Below, in pieces: positions 1-10,980 of a DNA stretch of 64,000 bases (positions are counted from its first letter, which is position 1; the number at the start of each line of letters is the position of its first letter). A program made the translations under genes and the position numbers. The notes under the pieces were generated by a model that was not told where the DNA came from, ran no database searches, and worked only from the letters and a program-made list of their open reading frames with translations. The stretch spans positions 248,001 to 312,000 of the forward strand of contig NZ_JACJIM010000003.1 in the NCBI RefSeq assembly GCF_014138435.1. The letters are read 5' to 3'. The DNA comes from Methylobacterium fujisawaense. GTDB lineage: Bacteria; Pseudomonadota; Alphaproteobacteria; Rhizobiales; Beijerinckiaceae.

Positions 1-2
1 GG

Positions 3-815
3 GCGCAGGCCGAGCGGGCCGAGGTCGAGATGCGCCGCCTGATGACCGAGGATCTGCTGACGCGCCTCGCCGACCGGTTCGAGCGGGTCCATGCCCGGCT
101 CGCCGCCCTCAACGAGCGGCTCTCCGCGCGCAGCTTCACCGGCCAGACCTACGCGTTCGAGGCGGCGGTGGATCGCCGCTATGCCGCCGTGCACGCGCTC
201 GCCACCGAGACCGCCCGCTCACCCGAGGCCGCGCAGGCGCTGCTCGCCGGCGAGGCGGAGGGGCAGATGGCGGCGGCGCTCGAGGAGATCACCGCGCTGA
301 TCGCCGGCGAGGAGGATGCGGCGCGGCTCGCCGATTACCGCAACTACTTCGTCTACGAGATTGGCATGCGCGACCGGGCGGGCAACCGCACCACGATGTC
401 GGCCCGGGCGCTGCGCGGCTCCGGCGGCGAGGCCCAGGCGCCGTTCTACGTGGCGATCGCCGCCTCGCTGGCCAGCGCCTATTATCCGGGCGACCGGCCG
501 GGAGACGAGAATCCGGGCTTGGGCCTATGCCTGCTCGACGAGGCCTTCTCGAAGCTCGACGTGCGCAACAGCCAGGCGCTGGTCGATCTGTACCGGGCCT
601 GGGGGCTGCAGCTCCTGATCGCCGCCCCCGAGGACAAGCGCACCACGCTGACCGAAGTGATGGATACGATCGTGACGGTCTACAAGAGCCCGGATCTCAC
701 CTCGGTGCGGATCGAGGCCGAACATCCCCTCGAGGCGGCCCGGCGGGCGCTGCACGCGATCAACCCCGACCAGATCGGGATCGAGGGGTTTCGCCAGCCG
801 GACGCGGCGGAGTGA
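3..815 (+). CDS. SMC/SbcC/MukB-like ATPase, C-terminal part (5' truncated by window edge)
   Basis: The reading frame is open from the first bases of the window, so this is the C-terminal end of a larger protein; the ATG at 30 is internal. The visible ~270 residues start with a charged helical stretch typical of a coiled-coil arm. An ABC signature follows (GSGGEAQAPFY) and then a Walker B (GLCLLDEAFSKLD), the layout of the SbcC/MukB-type Walker B domain found in SMC-like ATPases of the MksB/JetC and SbcC groups. Such proteins bind and move DNA in chromosome organisation, repair or plasmid defence. Partner genes would lie to the left, outside the window. No nuclease gene follows. Which subgroup it belongs to cannot be decided from this fragment. 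Confidence 0.75.
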   Translation, partial: AQAERAEVEMRRLMTEDLLTRLADRFERVHARLAALNERLSARSFTGQTYAFEAAVDRRYAAVHALATETARSPEAAQALLAGEAEGQMAAALEEITALIAGEEDAARLADYRNYFVYEIGMRDRAGNRTTMSARALRGSGGEAQAPFYVAIAASLASAYYPGDRPGDENPGLGLCLLDEAFSKLDVRNSQALVDLYRAWGLQLLIAAPEDKRTTLTEVMDTIVTVYKSPDLTSVRIEAEHPLEAARRALHAINPDQIGIEGFRQPDAAE

Positions 816-1045
816 TCGGCGCCGGGGTCGGCGCCTTCGGGCGATCAGAGCCCTCACGGTCGTGACGCGCGTCGCGACCCTTGCCTTCGGGACGTTCGGA
901 AACGTGGTGCTCGCGGTTGCTGCGCGCCGCGCGCCAGGACAGCCGCGCCGACGCCATCACCGGGGGGGCTCACCGAGCCCGCGCAGGGCCGGGGCGGGGC
1001 TCGCGCCGCCATCCCCGGTATCCCCGTTCTTCGTCGCGCCGGGCG
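816..1045. other. Intergenic region after the SMC-like gene
   Basis: About 230 bases between the end of the SMC-like gene and the convergent small gene. It is GC-rich and holds no gene or clear T-tailed terminator that I can support. Confidence 0.4.
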
Positions 1046-1261
1046 TCAGTTCAGGTAGGTGCGGATCCAGTTCGGCGAGAGGATCTCGCCCTCTTCGGTG
1101 ATGATCCAGGGCTGCTTGGCCGGGTCGGCCAGGGCACCGGCCGCGGCCGCGATCGCCTCGCGCAGGGTGTCGTAGCGCTCGGGCTGCGCAAGCGGGGCGC
1201 TCGCCGGGGCCGTGCGCCAGATCGTCAGATCCGCGGGCCGTTCCAGAGCTTCGGTTTCCAT
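1046..1261 (-). CDS. Small conserved-type hypothetical protein, 71 aa
   Basis: A short acidic, soluble protein with no signal peptide or membrane segment. An AAGGA-like ribosome binding site lies about nine bases before the ATG. The C-terminal half (PWIITEEGEILSPNWIRTYLN) looks like a folded conserved motif rather than random high-GC coding, and resembles small orphan proteins common in Hyphomicrobiales. It stands alone, convergent with the SMC-like gene on its left. Function unknown. Confidence 0.6.
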   Translation of the reverse strand: METEALERPADLTIWRTAPASAPLAQPERYDTLREAIAAAAGALADPAKQPWIITEEGEILSPNWIRTYLN

Positions 1262-1294
1262 GGGTACTCGTCCTTCCGAACCGTTTTGGACCGT

Positions 1295-1519
1295 TCAGAT
1301 CGCCGCCGCCGGACTGGGCCGAGGAGCGGTGGCGATCGAGGGTCTGAGCGTCAATGCAAGCATCTCTGCGGCAGCTTTGCGATCAATTCGGGCGGTTTTC
1401 GAAGCCAGCACCCGGTGCCGAGGCACGAGCGTGGGCGGGGTTCGGTGTTCCATGTCCGTATTGAGCACAGCTGAGCTGCCCTGGACTTGCGAGAATTGTG
1501 GCTCCTGAATGGTGACCAT
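1295..1519 (-). CDS. Doubtful small ORF, 74 aa
   Basis: This is the only candidate in the roughly 410-base stretch between the small gene ending at 1261 and the protease gene at 1676. The predicted protein is basic and Pro/Ala-rich toward its end, with no recognisable motif and a weak ribosome binding site. It may be noise of high-GC DNA. Nothing else was seen in 1262-1675 apart from the presumed promoter region of the protease operon. Confidence 0.2.
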   Translation of the reverse strand: MVTIQEPQFSQVQGSSAVLNTDMEHRTPPTLVPRHRVLASKTARIDRKAAAEMLALTLRPSIATAPRPSPAAAI

Positions 1520-1675
1520 TCCGTTAGCCAGTCTGCACCGGTTGCCGACGTGCGCCAGAACACGTCAGGAGCCTGTCGGCGGCGGTGCCTCTCTGTGTTG
1601 ACGCCCCGATCCTGAACGCGCACTTAAGGCTTCGCCCGTCGAGGGCCTGCCTTCGCGCTTCTTTCGGAGACACCC

Positions 1676-2806
1676 GTGCCGGATCGTACCGTGCGCATCG
1701 TCCTCGCCGCGGTCCTGGTCCTGCTGGCGCTCTACGTCGCCCAACCCTACCTGCAACCGCTGCTCTACTCCGCCGACACGCCGCGGGCGGTGATGGCCCG
1801 CGGCGATCTGGCGCCGGCCGAGACCTCGACCGTCGCGCTGTTCGAGCGCGCGAGCCCGTCCGTCGTTCACGTTTTCGCGCAGGGGGCGGCGCAGAACCGA
1901 GACCTGCTCGACCTTGACGACCAGGGTGGCGACCAGGGCGGGACGCAGACTGGCACCGGCTTCGTCTGGGACGGCGCCGGCCACATCGTCACCAACACCC
2001 ATGTCGTGCAGAACGCCGCGCAGAGCGGCGGATCGGTCTCCGTCCGGCTCGGCGACGGCGAGGTGGTCCCCGCGACCCTCGTCGGCCTGGCGCCGTCCTA
2101 CGACCTCGCCGTCCTGCAACTCGGGCGGGTGCGGCACATGCCGCCGCCGCTGGCGATCGGCACCTCGGCGGATCTGAAGGTCGGGCAATCGGCCTTCGCC
2201 ATCGGCAACCCGTTCGGCCTCGACCACACCCTGACCACCGGCGTGATCAGCGCCGTGCGGCGGCGCATGCCGACCAGCGAGGGACGCGAATTGTCCGGCG
2301 TGATCCAGACGGATGCGGCGATCAATCCCGGCAATTCCGGCGGGCCCCTTCTCGATTCCGCGGGCCGGCTGATCGGCGTCAACACCGCCATCGTCTCGCC
2401 GTCCGGCGCCAGCGCCGGGATCGGCTTCGCGATCCCCGTCGATGTCGTCAACCGCATCGTGCCGGAGCTGATCAAGGCCGGCCGGGTGCGCAATCCCGGC
2501 ATCGGCATCATCGCCGCCCAGGAGGCGGCCACCGCGCGGCTCGGCATCGACGGCGTTGTGATCGTGCGGGTGCTGCCCGGCTCCCCCGCCGCGCAGGCCG
2601 GGCTGCGCGGCGTCGACCCGCAGACCGGGGATATCGGCGACGTGATCGTCGAGGCCAACGGCCGCCCGGTCCATCGGCTCGCGGACCTGACGGCGGCCAT
2701 CGAGGAAGCCGGCCTCGGCGCCGGCGTGACCCTGAAGGTGGTGCGCGACGGCCGGATCCGGCAGGTCCGCGTCACCACGGCTGACGTTGCGGAGAACCGG
2801 CAATGA
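1676..2806 (+). CDS. HtrA/Deg-type trypsin-like serine protease with one PDZ domain
   Basis: A 376-aa membrane-anchored protease. Residues 7-23 form a single N-terminal hydrophobic segment that should hold it in the inner membrane facing the periplasm. The trypsin-like domain (about 50-265) has the full triad: His109 in TNTHVV, Asp143 in SYDLAVL and Ser221 in GNSGGP. One PDZ domain follows (about 275-365). One anchor and a single PDZ make it DegS-like in build rather than like DegP, which has two PDZ domains. Family role: periplasmic protein quality control or regulated proteolysis. Its stop overlaps the start of the next gene (ATGA), so it is translationally coupled to the small secreted protein and then the J-domain protein. 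Confidence 0.9.
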   Translation: MPDRTVRIVLAAVLVLLALYVAQPYLQPLLYSADTPRAVMARGDLAPAETSTVALFERASPSVVHVFAQGAAQNRDLLDLDDQGGDQGGTQTGTGFVWDGAGHIVTNTHVVQNAAQSGGSVSVRLGDGEVVPATLVGLAPSYDLAVLQLGRVRHMPPPLAIGTSADLKVGQSAFAIGNPFGLDHTLTTGVISAVRRRMPTSEGRELSGVIQTDAAINPGNSGGPLLDSAGRLIGVNTAIVSPSGASAGIGFAIPVDVVNRIVPELIKAGRVRNPGIGIIAAQEAATARLGIDGVVIVRVLPGSPAAQAGLRGVDPQTGDIGDVIVEANGRPVHRLADLTAAIEEAGLGAGVTLKVVRDGRIRQVRVTTADVAENRQ

Positions 2807-3066
2807 CGCGCCTGCGCCTGGCCCTCCCTGTCATCGCCCTCCCCGTCATCCTCCTCGCCGGTGCGGCGCAGGCCGGCGAGCCGCCGGCGCGCGCGCGCCT
2901 CTGCCCGGAGAATCTGCCCGAGGGCGTGCGTCTCCCGCCGCAGCCCGGCTGCGACGCCGACATCCGCCCGCCGAAGCCGCGCCGTCCCGGCTTCTTCGAC
3001 CTGGGCGACGGGACCAGCATCCAGATCGGCGGGAGCGCCTCCGCCACCTATGGCGTGCGGCGCTGA
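2803..3066 (+). CDS. Small secreted hypothetical protein, 87 aa
   Basis: An N-terminal signal peptide (hydrophobic core up to AGAAQA, residue about 24) precedes a short, proline- and arginine-rich mature part. Two cysteines (LCPEN and PGCDAD) could form a disulfide in the periplasm. The ATG overlaps the stop of the HtrA-like protease, and the next gene starts three bases after its stop, so all three are probably one operon. The position suggests a periplasmic partner or substrate of the protease, but that is inference; I do not recognise the family. Confidence 0.7.
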   Translation: MTRLRLALPVIALPVILLAGAAQAGEPPARARLCPENLPEGVRLPPQPGCDADIRPPKPRRPGFFDLGDGTSIQIGGSASATYGVRR

Positions 3067-3069
3067 GCG

Positions 3070-3828
3070 ATGGTGCTGTTTGCCGGCCTGCTCGCCTGCC
3101 TGACCCTGTGGTGGCTGTCCAAGAACGGCGGCCTCGGCCGACGGATCAGGCGCGGCCTCGGGGCGGGCCTCGGCTCAGCCCTCGGACGTGTGCGGCTGCC
3201 GACCTTCGGCGCCTTCGCGCTGCTCGCCGCCGGGTTCCTGCTCCTGCGCGGGAACTTCGTCCTGGCGGCGCTTCTCGGGCTCAGCGGCGTCTGGTTGATC
3301 GAGGGGCAGGCCGCGATGACCGCGCGGCTCCGTCGTCTGATCCGGCCGGACCCCGGTCAGGGGCCCCGCGATCCTGTGGATCGCCGCTTCCGCACGACCC
3401 TGATCGACGCGCTCCTGCGCCCGGACGGCAGCCTGCGCACCGGCCGGGTCATCGCCGGGCCAAGCGCCGGCACGTCGCTCGACGCTATGCCAACCGGTGC
3501 CGTGGTCGATCTGCTCCGGCTCTGCCGCCTTCGCGACGCCGCGGGCGCCGCCCTGTTAGAGCCGTATCTCGACCGCCGGGCGCCCGGATGGCGTGTAGAC
3601 GCTGAGCGCGATCGCGACCCGCGGCCGCGCCGTCCGGCGAACCCAGGGACGATGACGCAGGAGGAGGCGTACCAGGTCCTGGGGCTTCAGCGCGGGGCGA
3701 CCGCTGAGGAGATCCGGTCGGCCCACCGGTCTCTCATGAAGCGGGCTCACCCCGACCAGGGAGGCAGCGCCGAGCGGGCGGCGCGCGTCAACGCGGCCCG
3801 GGACAGGCTTCTGAACCGACATCGCTGA
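3070..3828 (+). CDS. Membrane-anchored J-domain (DnaJ-like) protein
   Basis: 252 aa. Two hydrophobic segments near the N-terminus (about 2-16 and 47-80) are followed by a basic cytoplasmic linker. The C-terminal J domain (about 190-250) carries the HPD motif at 227-229 within RAHPDQGG, the residues that stimulate Hsp70 ATPase. A membrane helix followed by a C-terminal J domain is the Tim14/Pam18-like architecture common in alphaproteobacteria. It likely recruits DnaK to the inner membrane. It lies three bases after the small secreted gene, in an operon with an HtrA-like protease, which points to an envelope protein quality-control unit. Confidence 0.85.
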   Translation: MVLFAGLLACLTLWWLSKNGGLGRRIRRGLGAGLGSALGRVRLPTFGAFALLAAGFLLLRGNFVLAALLGLSGVWLIEGQAAMTARLRRLIRPDPGQGPRDPVDRRFRTTLIDALLRPDGSLRTGRVIAGPSAGTSLDAMPTGAVVDLLRLCRLRDAAGAALLEPYLDRRAPGWRVDAERDRDPRPRRPANPGTMTQEEAYQVLGLQRGATAEEIRSAHRSLMKRAHPDQGGSAERAARVNAARDRLLNRHR

Positions 3829-3862
3829 ACTCCACGCGCGTTGTCAGAGAGATACCGATCGT

Positions 3863-3890
3863 CGGCCGCGGACGAACTCGGTCGCGGCCG
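3863..3890. terminator. Hairpin between convergent genes
   Basis: An 8-bp inverted repeat (CGGCCGCG ... CGCGGCCG) with a 12-base loop in the gap between the J-domain gene and the convergent carboxypeptidase gene. There is only TTCC after it, so it is a weak candidate terminator serving either strand. Confidence 0.4.
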
Positions 3891-3932
3891 TTCCGTGTCG
3901 GCGCGCGGGCGCGCCGGCCGGTCTCCGGAGCC

Positions 3933-5405
3933 TCAGCTCCGGGTGGCGAAGCAGCTGAAGCCGCTGCGCTTCAGGGCCGAGCAGGCCTCCTGGGCGGAAT
4001 CCTGCTCGGCGAAGCCCGAGAAGCGGGCCCGGAACAGCGTGGTGCCGCCGTGCTCGACCTTGACGGTGTAGGGTGCGGCCTTGGAGAGGCTGCCCCCCAC
4101 CTTGGCGCGCGCCTCAGAGAGCATCGACCGGGCCTTGCCCTCGTCGTCCATGGCCCCGAGCTGGATCACCCAGGCGGTGGGGACGACGCGGGCGCCGGAG
4201 ACCGCCTTCGGCGGCTCGTCGCGCTCGAGGGAGGCCACCCGGGCCGTGGATTTGGACGCCCCCGGGAAGGGCGGCTGGGCATTGCCGCCGCCGGCATAGG
4301 CCTGGGCCGCCTTCGGGATTCCCTGCGGCCCGGGCTTCCAGGTGCCGCTCGGCGTCGTCGTCTTCGAGGGCGACAGGTCGAGGGGCTCGCCGGTGGTGCC
4401 GGTGGTCTCGACATCCTCGTCGTCGGCGGAGGCGACCTGCGTGCGGGTCCGCGAGACCGCGTCGGCGACGACTGCCGGGCGGGCGCGCTCGGCCACTTCG
4501 GTGACGGCGGGCGCGACCCGGGCGCCGGCATAGGCCCGCGGCAGGCTGGACCGGACGAGGTCGGCCATGATCCGGTCGCGGCTCGCGCCGGACTTGCCGC
4601 CGAGCACGATCGCCACGATCTGGCGGCCGTCGGATTTCGCGGCGGTCATCAGGTTGAAGCCGGAATCCCGGGTGTAGCCGGTCTTGATCCCGTCGACGCC
4701 CTGGACGTTGCCCAGCAGGTGGTTGTGGTTGCCGATCACCCGGCCGCGGAACGCGAAGGACCGGGTCTGGAAGTAACGGTAATAGCGCGGAAACCGGTCC
4801 TGGATCGCCTGGGCGAGGACGGTCAGGTCGCGGGCGGTGGTGAGCTGGTCCGGGTCGGGCAGGCCCGAGGCGTTGGCATAGCGCGTCCGGCTCATGCCCA
4901 GGGCATGGGCCTTGGCGGTCATCATCTGGGCGAAGCGCTCCTCGGAGCCGGCGATGTTCTCGCCGATGGCGCAGGCCACGTCGTTCGCCGACTTCGTCAC
5001 GATCGCCTTGATGGCATCCTCGACCGTGATGGTCTGGCCCGGCCGCAGGCCGAGCTTCGACGGCGCCTGGGCGGCGGCGTGGGCCGAGATGGTCAGTTCG
5101 GAATCGAGGGCGAACTTGCCGCGCTCCATCTGCTCGAACAGCATGTAGAGCGTCATCACCTTGGTGATCGAGGCCGGGTGCCGCAGGGCGTCCTCGTTGA
5201 CCGCGTGCAGGGTCTTGCCGCTCTTCACGTCCACGACCATCGCGGCGTAGGGCGGGTTGTAGCCGCCGGTGGCCCGGGCATGGTGTTGGTGCCGGCCGCG
5301 CCGGGCCTCGGCCGGCGAGGCCAGGGCCGTCAGGACCGCGGCGGCCAGGATCGCGGCCGGGAGCGCTGGAATCGTCCGGGAGCGGCCTACTACGCTACGC
5401 ATCAC
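3933..5405 (-). CDS. D-alanyl-D-alanine carboxypeptidase (PBP5/DacF family) with C-terminal SPOR domain
   Basis: 490 aa, exported by an N-terminal signal peptide (ending near ASPAEA, residue 34). The penicillin-binding transpeptidase fold carries all three active-site motifs: SxxK at Ser79-Lys82 (SITK), SxN at 139-141 (SAN) and KTG at 241-243. It should remove the terminal D-Ala from peptidoglycan stem peptides in the periplasm, limiting cross-linking. After a low-complexity Pro/Ala/Thr linker (about 300-405) comes a SPOR-like domain (about 410-488) that in this family binds denuded glycan at division sites. The fusion suggests septal localisation. It is single-gene transcribed, convergent with the J-domain gene. 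Confidence 0.92.
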   Translation of the reverse strand: MMRSVVGRSRTIPALPAAILAAAVLTALASPAEARRGRHQHHARATGGYNPPYAAMVVDVKSGKTLHAVNEDALRHPASITKVMTLYMLFEQMERGKFALDSELTISAHAAAQAPSKLGLRPGQTITVEDAIKAIVTKSANDVACAIGENIAGSEERFAQMMTAKAHALGMSRTRYANASGLPDPDQLTTARDLTVLAQAIQDRFPRYYRYFQTRSFAFRGRVIGNHNHLLGNVQGVDGIKTGYTRDSGFNLMTAAKSDGRQIVAIVLGGKSGASRDRIMADLVRSSLPRAYAGARVAPAVTEVAERARPAVVADAVSRTRTQVASADDEDVETTGTTGEPLDLSPSKTTTPSGTWKPGPQGIPKAAQAYAGGGNAQPPFPGASKSTARVASLERDEPPKAVSGARVVPTAWVIQLGAMDDEGKARSMLSEARAKVGGSLSKAAPYTVKVEHGGTTLFRARFSGFAEQDSAQEACSALKRSGFSCFATRS

Positions 5406-5740
5406 GCCTGATTGCCTCGCGAGACCGGATCTGGCCGGTCGTATCCCCTGCAGAGCCTCCCGCCGATCGCGTGGCCCCGCTGCATCAGTGGAGAGTTAGG
5501 CAGGTGCAGTTACAGGCCCGTTAATGCGATCGCGGCGAATGCCGGATCGTGTCGTTCCGGCCATCGTTTACGGTCGATCGCTCGCGGACCGTCACCGGCC
5601 TGCCAACCCATGCCGGTTGCGGCCGGCGGGTCTTACCCGCCCGAGCTTGACGCTGGCTGTCGCGCCGCACACTCTCGCGCCGATCCGAAGAGGTCGGTCG
5701 CGGGTGGCCGGCAGGTTCGGCGGCGGTCTGGAGATCGGCG
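5406..5740. other. Intergenic region between the divergent carboxypeptidase and phasin-like genes
   Basis: About 335 bases between divergent genes, so it must hold promoters for both. No convincing -35/-10 pair, operator or RNA gene could be identified by eye. Confidence 0.4.
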
Positions 5741-6088
5741 ATGCAGAGGCCCCCTGCCCTTCCGTTGAGCCCGGTCGTCTCCGGTTTCAGAACGCCCCTT
5801 CATCGGTTCGGGATCGTGAGTCGGGCGGCCCAGACCCTCGGGATCACGTATGCCGACTCGTTCAAGACGGCGTTCGACGATCTCGGGGCTACCTCGCGGG
5901 CGCTGGCGGCGGCCCGCGGCCCGGCCGAACTCGTGGCGGTTCAGGCGGCATATCTGAACCGGGCCGGCGCGCGCGCCACGGCCCGCTCTGCCGCGGCCGG
6001 CGACATGATCCTCGGCCTCACCGGCGCATTTCTGCGGCCGAAGGCAGCGCTCGACGGCGCGCCCCGTCCCGGATCGGCGCAGACGTGA
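5741..6088 (+). CDS. Phasin-like protein
   Basis: 115 aa, soluble, with no signal peptide. A GGAG ribosome binding site lies seven bases before the ATG. The middle resembles phasin-family helices: Tyr-Ala-Asp-Ser-Phe then an amphipathic helix, and a second helix with GPAELVAVQAAYLNRAG, a stretch typical of short alphaproteobacterial phasins. Phasins coat polyhydroxyalkanoate granules and help bind other proteins to them. No PHA synthesis genes are nearby; it stands alone between dacF-like and clpS. Confidence 0.65.
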   Translation: MQRPPALPLSPVVSGFRTPLHRFGIVSRAAQTLGITYADSFKTAFDDLGATSRALAAARGPAELVAVQAAYLNRAGARATARSAAAGDMILGLTGAFLRPKAALDGAPRPGSAQT

Positions 6089-6262
6089 GCCGCTGGCGCA
6101 TGATCAGCGAGGCGGACAAGTGCGCACAGGCGTCTGGCGAAGTCGGCTCACCGTCTGTAGATTAACGGCCGTGGAGCCGAGCGCTGCTCCCGGCAGGCCA
6201 GGACTGGATCGGCCGTCAGGGCCGGCGGCGCCCGCTCCAAACGAGGGATCGGTTCGACGCAC

Positions 6263-6664
6263 ATGACACAGGTCCCCATGCAGGGCACCGCGAGTTCGAC
6301 GAAGGTTCACTGGCCGGCGCGCACCGCGGTCACGGCGTCCGGCTCGCGCGCCCCTGGCGGCGACGATCGGTCCAACACGGCGATCATCACCCGCACCAAG
6401 CCGCGGACCAAGCGGCCGAGCCTGTACCGGGTACTCCTTCTGAACGACGACTATACGCCGATGGAGTTCGTGGTCCTGGTGGTCGAGCGGTTCTTCAACA
6501 AGAGCCACGAGGACGCCTACCACATCATGATGCACGTGCATCAGAACGGGGTCGGCGAGTGCGGCGTCTTCACCTACGAGGTGGCGGAGACCAAGGTGAC
6601 GCAGGTCATGGACTTCGCGCGCAAACACCAACATCCTCTCCAGTGCGTTATGGAAAAGAAATAG
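6263..6664 (+). CDS. clpS: ATP-dependent Clp protease adaptor ClpS
   Basis: 133 aa with a disordered basic N-terminal ~45 residues followed by the ClpS core. The core begins [18 protein letters not shown], containing the NDD/PMEFV residues that form the N-degron pocket. The conserved [13 protein letters not shown] region and the end of the fold ([18 protein letters not shown]) are present. ClpS delivers N-end-rule substrates to ClpA and blocks ssrA-tagged substrate entry. It lies 37 bases upstream of clpA on the same strand, the usual arrangement. Confidence 0.96.
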   Translation: MTQVPMQGTASSTKVHWPARTAVTASGSRAPGGDDRSNTAIITRTKPRTKRPSLYRVLLLNDDYTPMEFVVLVVERFFNKSHEDAYHIMMHVHQNGVGECGVFTYEVAETKVTQVMDFARKHQHPLQCVMEKK

Positions 6665-6701
6665 GCGCCGCTCGCGGTAGGCACCCACACAGAGGCCAGC
6701 T

Positions 6702-9191
<2,490 letters not shown>

Positions 9192-9282
9192 TGGTGTGCA
9201 TGCCGGCTGGCGGCCTTCCGGACTAGGGGCCGCCGGTCTATGACCGCCGCGACGCGAAAGCGCCGCGGCGAGGAGGCGCCCG

Positions 9283-9567
9283 ATGACAGACAACCTGCAC
9301 GAGGGACCCCTGTCCCCCGTCGCGCAGCCGGCGCCCCCCAAGAAGCTGACCCGGCGCGAGGAGCGGCGGCGGCGTCGTCAGCGGCGTCGGCGCGGCGAGG
9401 AGGTGCTCGCCTGGGTGCTCGTGCCGCTGATCTGCGTCGGCATCTACCTGGGCATCAGCGCCGGTTTCGACTTCTTCGGCACATCGCCCGGCCAGGTCTG
9501 GGACCAGCTGATGCAGGTCAAGGCCATGATGGAGAAGCGCTCGGGCAGCCCGGGGGCGCGCGGCTAG
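9283..9567 (+). CDS. Small single-pass membrane protein, 94 aa
   Basis: A GAGGAGG ribosome binding site sits six bases before the ATG. The N-terminal 40 residues are strongly basic (an Arg-rich run), followed by one transmembrane helix (about 43-63) and a short polar C-terminal part. By the positive-inside rule the N-terminus is cytoplasmic. I do not recognise the family. It lies 91 bases after clpA and may share its transcript. Confidence 0.65.
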   Translation: MTDNLHEGPLSPVAQPAPPKKLTRREERRRRRQRRRRGEEVLAWVLVPLICVGIYLGISAGFDFFGTSPGQVWDQLMQVKAMMEKRSGSPGARG

Positions 9568-9607
9568 CGCACCGCTTTCGGTCCGCGCGCCGTGGACTGG
9601 AGCCTGG

Positions 9608-10927
9608 ATGACTCCGAGCGGGTGCGCCATGAGACCGACCCGACGCACAGTCCTCACCTCTGCCCTCGTAGCGGCCCCGGCACTGCGCGCCTGGGCCCGC
9701 ACCGGCCCGGTGGTCATCGTCGGTGCCGGGGCGGCGGGGCTGGCGGCGGCATCGGCGCTGCGGAGCGCCGGACGTAGCTTCATCCTGGTGGAGGCACGGG
9801 ACCGGATCGGCGGGCGCGCCTTCACCGACAGGGCGCTCGGTGCGGCGTATCCGTTCGATGCCGGCGCCGAGTATATCCATTGGGCCGAGCGCAATCCCTG
9901 GGCGCCCATCGCCCGGGCCGCCAAGGCCCGCTTCGCCGGCGAGGAAGGCTGGGCGCGCAAGCTCGTGATCGACGGTCGCCCCGCCACCGAAGCCGAGATG
10001 GCGAACCGGCGTGCCGGCTTCTCGGGCCTCGACGCGCTCCTCGTTCCGAAGGCGGCCGATATCTCGTTGGCGGAAGCGGCCGGAATCGGCGGCCCGATGG
10101 CCGTGCAGGCCGCGGCCGGCCTCAGCCGGCTCTCGCTCGGCGAGGATCCCGAGCGCGTCTCGGCCATGGATTACGACCGGCTCTGGTCCGGCACGGACCT
10201 CTGGGTCGACGGCTACGGCGCCCTGGTGGCGCACCATTTCGCCGACCTGCCGGTGCGGCTCGGCTGCCCGGTTCACGCGATCGACTGGTCCGGACAGGAC
10301 GTCCGCATCGAGACGGGGTGTGGCACCCTCACCGCAGCCGCGGTGATCGTGACGGTGCCTGTGGGCGTGCTGAAGGCCGGTCGCGTGGCCTTCACCCCAG
10401 CTCTGCCGGCCAGCACGCAGGCGGCTCTCGATGGATTGCGCATGGGCGCCTACACAAAGATCGGCTTGCGCCTCGACCCGGCGAAGCTCGATCCGGCGAC
10501 CGTGGGTGATGCGGTGTCGCTGGCAAAGGGCGGACCGACGATCTACTTCGAGATGAAGCCGTTCGGCCGGTCCCTGACGGTGGCCAATCTCGGGGGCGAT
10601 CTCGCCCGCGACCTGTGCCGCGCTGGCGAGGCGGCGGCCGTGGCGCTGGCCACAGAGCGCTTGGTCGCGATCCTCGGCGCGGACGCCCGGGACGCGGTCG
10701 TGGCGGGGCGGCTCGCCGGCTGGTGGACGGATCCGTACGCCCTCGGATCGTACGCGATCGTCGCCCCCGGCCACGCGGAGGCCCGGGACCGCCTGCGTGA
10801 CCCGGTGGGGGGACGCGTGTTCTTCGCCGGAGAGGCGCTGGCCGGCGGCGGGGCCATGACGGTGGGCGGGGCCACGCTGGACGGCGCGCGCGCCGCCCGC
10901 GACGTTCTGAAGGCGCTGTCGACCTGA
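9608..10927 (+). CDS. Flavin-dependent amine oxidase family protein with Tat-like signal
   Basis: 439 aa. A twin-arginine motif (RPTRRTVLTS, residues 9-18) precedes a hydrophobic stretch, suggesting Tat export with FAD bound. The dinucleotide-binding GxGxxG (VVIVGAGAAGLAAA, about 37-50), the following acidic VEARDRIGGRA and the C-terminal FAD-contact region (FFAGEALAGGGAMTVGGA) define the amine oxidase/monoamine oxidase superfamily. Substrate unknown; family members oxidise polyamines, aromatic amines or amino acids, or act as desaturases. The start at 9608 has GGAG five bases upstream; an ATG at 9629 without such a site would also keep the Tat motif. Convergent with the cyclase gene. Confidence 0.85.
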   Translation: MTPSGCAMRPTRRTVLTSALVAAPALRAWARTGPVVIVGAGAAGLAAASALRSAGRSFILVEARDRIGGRAFTDRALGAAYPFDAGAEYIHWAERNPWAPIARAAKARFAGEEGWARKLVIDGRPATEAEMANRRAGFSGLDALLVPKAADISLAEAAGIGGPMAVQAAAGLSRLSLGEDPERVSAMDYDRLWSGTDLWVDGYGALVAHHFADLPVRLGCPVHAIDWSGQDVRIETGCGTLTAAAVIVTVPVGVLKAGRVAFTPALPASTQAALDGLRMGAYTKIGLRLDPAKLDPATVGDAVSLAKGGPTIYFEMKPFGRSLTVANLGGDLARDLCRAGEAAAVALATERLVAILGADARDAVVAGRLAGWWTDPYALGSYAIVAPGHAEARDRLRDPVGGRVFFAGEALAGGGAMTVGGATLDGARAARDVLKALST

Positions 10928-10954
10928 GAGGGCGCGCGCGCCGTCTCTGCCCTG

Positions 10955-10980
10955 GAGGCCGGACGGGACCGCCCGGCCTC
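10955..10980. terminator. Hairpin between convergent amine oxidase and cyclase genes
   Basis: A perfect 8-bp inverted repeat (GAGGCCGG ... CCGGCCTC) with a 10-base loop fills the 51-base convergent gap and touches the cyclase stop codon. A likely bidirectional terminator, although no T-run follows on either strand. Confidence 0.5.
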
